From: Massilia sp. UBA2709
GTDB taxonomy: Bacteria; Pseudomonadota; Gammaproteobacteria; Burkholderiales; Burkholderiaceae_D
DNA length: 7,482 bases
Direction of reading: 5' to 3'
Assembly (NCBI GenBank): GCA_002354135.1
Contig: DEKZ01000470.1
Coordinates: 1,420-8,901, forward strand
Position numbers and translations under genes: made by a program. The notes beneath the pieces were generated by a model. The model searched no databases. It was not told the origin of the DNA and saw only the letters and a program-made list of their open reading frames with translations. This document shows positions 5,834 through 7,482 of this stretch, piece after piece. Every line of letters begins with the position of its first letter. Position 1 is the stretch's first letter.

Positions 5834-7093
5834 ATGAGTGTCACCGCACTGAACGACTCGCCTTCGATCGCTCCCGCCCCCGGCATGGTCATCCCGGCCG
5901 ACCCGAACTCGGGCCAGAAAACCCAGTTCGCCCTGTTCAGCGACAGCTGGCTCGAGCTCCAGGCCTATGTCGGCGCCGCCGCCGACCTGCCGATCGGCAA
6001 GGGCGACTTCGAAGCGAAATACGGCGCCGTCAGCGGCTCCCGGACCGTCCTCGACTGCATCGGCGCCATGAAGGGCGTGCAGGCGGCGTCGACGGACTTC
6101 GGCGATCCGAAGAGCCTGCGCGCCGCGCTGATCGAGGATCCGAACCTGCTGTCGAGTGCCGAGGCCCCGCGCGAGATCTACACCCACACCGTGTGGCTGG
6201 GCCAGCGCGTGCACCAGACCGCGGCCACCATCGCCAGCGGCTACCAGAGCGTGCTCGACGGCCTGTCCGGGATGCCGCCGGCGGAGCAGGTGCAGAACCT
6301 GAAGGCTTACCTGTTCGACCGGGCCATGGGCCCGGTGCCGCTGTCGCAGCAGATGTCGGCCGACGTCGGCATGCTGATCAGGAAGATCGGCGCCTTCGAA
6401 CAGAAGATGAACGAGTACAACGAGAAGCTGCGCGCCTACACCAGCAGTTCCTCGAAGATGATCGCCGACGTGAACGTCAGCATCGGCAGCCTGGTGCAGC
6501 AGATCGCCGACCTGGAACGGTCGCGCGACGACGCCTACCGGGCCTGGCGCGACTTCACCATTGCCGCGGTCACCAGCTCGGTCGGCTGCTTCCTGATCGG
6601 CTGCGTGCTCGCGCCCTTCACCGGCGGCATCTCGCTGCTCGCCGGCGGCGCCGCCGCCATCGGCCTGGGCGTAGGCCTGGGCGTGAAGGCGGCCCAGTGT
6701 CGCGCCAAGTACAACGAGTACTGCAAGATGATCCAGACCCAGGGTGTGGAGCTGCAGAAGAAGCAGCGCCTGCGCAGCGACCAGGGCGACGTCGACACCC
6801 AAATGCAGCGCGTCGGTCCGGCGATGTCGACGTTCCTGAAGAACCTGCAGACCATGGAAGGCGTCTGGACCCAGATGAACGCCGACATGCTCGCCATCGG
6901 CAACAGCGTCAACGAAGGCAACATCGGCAGCATGCCCTTCCTGGTCAAGGCGAAGGCCAACCTGGCGATCGACGCCTGGAAAGCGATCGACGGCAGCGCC
7001 AGGCAGTTCACGGTCGAGTCGCTGGTCGACTACACCAGCCTGGCCTTCGGCGACGCCATGCCGGAAAGCGCCGGCCTGGCGAAAGCGGCTTGA
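5834..7093 (+). CDS. Alpha-pore-forming toxin subunit (XaxA/HBL-like), intact paralogue
   Basis: This 419-residue protein is predicted to be a helical pore-forming toxin component. There is no signal peptide. The N-terminal section FALFSDSWLELQ with Cys75 aligns without gaps to the first protein from there to the DP(N/D)(L/F)L motif. A long helical stretch (about 150-238) precedes a hydrophobic segment at about 242-288 divided by FTGG, the expected membrane-inserting head. A second long helix follows, with MEGVWTQMNADMLAI. The C-terminal block NIGSMPFLVKAKANLAIDAWKAID ends LAFGDAMPE, matching the first protein. Unlike that protein, its head region carries several cysteines (252, 257, 289, 297). 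The gene lies 68 bp downstream of the first and is probably cotranscribed. XaxA-like (alpha-xenorhabdolysin subunit A) is the best guess, with HBL/NHE-like the alternative. The target cell type is unknown. Confidence 0.75.
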   Translation: MSVTALNDSPSIAPAPGMVIPADPNSGQKTQFALFSDSWLELQAYVGAAADLPIGKGDFEAKYGAVSGSRTVLDCIGAMKGVQAASTDFGDPKSLRAALIEDPNLLSSAEAPREIYTHTVWLGQRVHQTAATIASGYQSVLDGLSGMPPAEQVQNLKAYLFDRAMGPVPLSQQMSADVGMLIRKIGAFEQKMNEYNEKLRAYTSSSSKMIADVNVSIGSLVQQIADLERSRDDAYRAWRDFTIAAVTSSVGCFLIGCVLAPFTGGISLLAGGAAAIGLGVGLGVKAAQCRAKYNEYCKMIQTQGVELQKKQRLRSDQGDVDTQMQRVGPAMSTFLKNLQTMEGVWTQMNADMLAIGNSVNEGNIGSMPFLVKAKANLAIDAWKAIDGSARQFTVESLVDYTSLAFGDAMPESAGLAKAA

Positions 7094-7120
7094 GCGGGCT
7101 GCACTGCCGAACCCCTCCGA

Positions 7121-7143
7121 TTGCCCCGCCGCCGGCAGGGCAA
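7121..7143 (+). other. Intercistronic hairpin before the third ORF
   Basis: TTGCCC (7121-7126) pairs with GGGCAA (7138-7143). After one C-A mismatch, GCC pairs with GGC around a 3-nt loop. There is no T-run after it, so it is more likely a stability or processing element, or a partial attenuator, than a full terminator. Confidence 0.4.
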
Positions 7144-7191
7144 CCGGCCTGCATGAATGGACGAGAGCTTGCTCCGTGAAAGGGAATACCC

Positions 7192-7482
7192 ATGGCTAGA
7201 AGTACCGGAACTTCATCGGCGGTGCCGAACGCCGCGCTGGCCGCCGACGGCCAGGCGCTGGCGTTCGAGCCGCTCGGCTGGCCCCACCTGGCCGCCTGGC
7301 TCGCCAAGGTGCAGGCGCTGCCGGCGGACCGTAAGGCGCTCCCGCCCGCGCTGGCCGGCGCCCTCGCCGAGATCAAGGCACTGGCGACCGGCTTCGGCGG
7401 GCCGGCGCAACTGGGCGCACGAAAGGACGCACCAAGGGATGCGCAGGCCCGCGCGGCCACGATGCCGTCGCCACCCTACCTC
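7192..7482 (+). CDS. Probable third component of the toxin-like cluster, 3' truncated by the window
   Basis: An open frame starts at ATG 7192 behind AAGGGA (7180-7185) and runs 97 codons to the window edge without a stop. The N-terminal section AFEPLGWPHLAAWLAKVQALP resembles the F-x-x-x-x-W-L-x-L-Q...LP block near the N-termini of the two upstream proteins. The later ALAEIKALATGFGGPAQL resembles their GAMKGVQAASTDFGDPKSL block. The similarity is faint and seen by eye only. From about residue 75 the sequence is rich in Ala, Arg and Pro and no longer aligns, so a frame error or a genuinely different protein are both possible. Position, strand and spacing (98 bp) suggest the same operon. A B-type or third subunit is a plausible role but is inference. 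Confidence 0.5.
   Translation, partial: MARSTGTSSAVPNAALAADGQALAFEPLGWPHLAAWLAKVQALPADRKALPPALAGALAEIKALATGFGGPAQLGARKDAPRDAQARAATMPSPPYL

Noticed and set aside
4495..7093. The tandem proteins as membrane transporters or phage tape-measure-like proteins
   Set aside because: A single central hydrophobic hairpin between long helices, and a length near 420 residues, fit alpha-pore-forming toxins better. There are no multiple transmembrane segments and no phage neighbours.

Overview
The window is uniformly GC-rich, and all convincing genes share the same strong preference for G or C at the third codon position. Gene content and protein style suggest a betaproteobacterium of the Burkholderiales, plausibly Oxalobacteraceae (Massilia/Duganella type). 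That placement is an inference from familiarity with such proteins, not from a search. I see no rRNA, tRNA, insertion sequence, integrase or CRISPR array.

Layout: positions 1-285 carry no gene I can support. A YahK-type zinc-dependent NADP(H) alcohol dehydrogenase/aldehyde reductase (286-1332, minus) is divergent from a LysR-type regulator (1564-2457, plus). The 231-bp gap between them holds paired dyad elements that look like regulator sites. Next comes a complete glucose-6-phosphate dehydrogenase gene, zwf (2640-4106, plus). It has its own extended -10-like promoter, a strong dyad in its leader, and a perfect 10-bp hairpin after its stop. A 388-bp non-coding gap follows, holding a second hairpin fused to an FNR/ANR-like box.

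The right 3 kb is the most interesting part. Two tandem, clearly paralogous genes (4495-5765 and 5834-7093) encode proteins of about 420 residues with no signal peptide. Each has a long helical or coiled-coil body interrupted by a two-part hydrophobic segment. This is the architecture of alpha-helical pore-forming toxins, closest in my judgement to the alpha-xenorhabdolysin (XaxA/YaxA) and HBL/NHE families. The first gene carries an apparent single-base frameshift near 4793. A third ORF (7192 to the window end, incomplete) has its own ribosome binding site and an N-terminal region faintly resembling the other two, so the locus may encode a three-component pore-forming system. Hairpins lie in both gaps between these genes.

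The left half (aldehyde reductase, its probable regulator, and the first NADPH-producing enzyme of the oxidative pentose phosphate/Entner-Doudoroff routes) has a loose common theme of NADPH. Only the divergent dehydrogenase/LysR pair has the layout of a regulatory unit. The toxin-like cluster appears to be an independent transcription unit.
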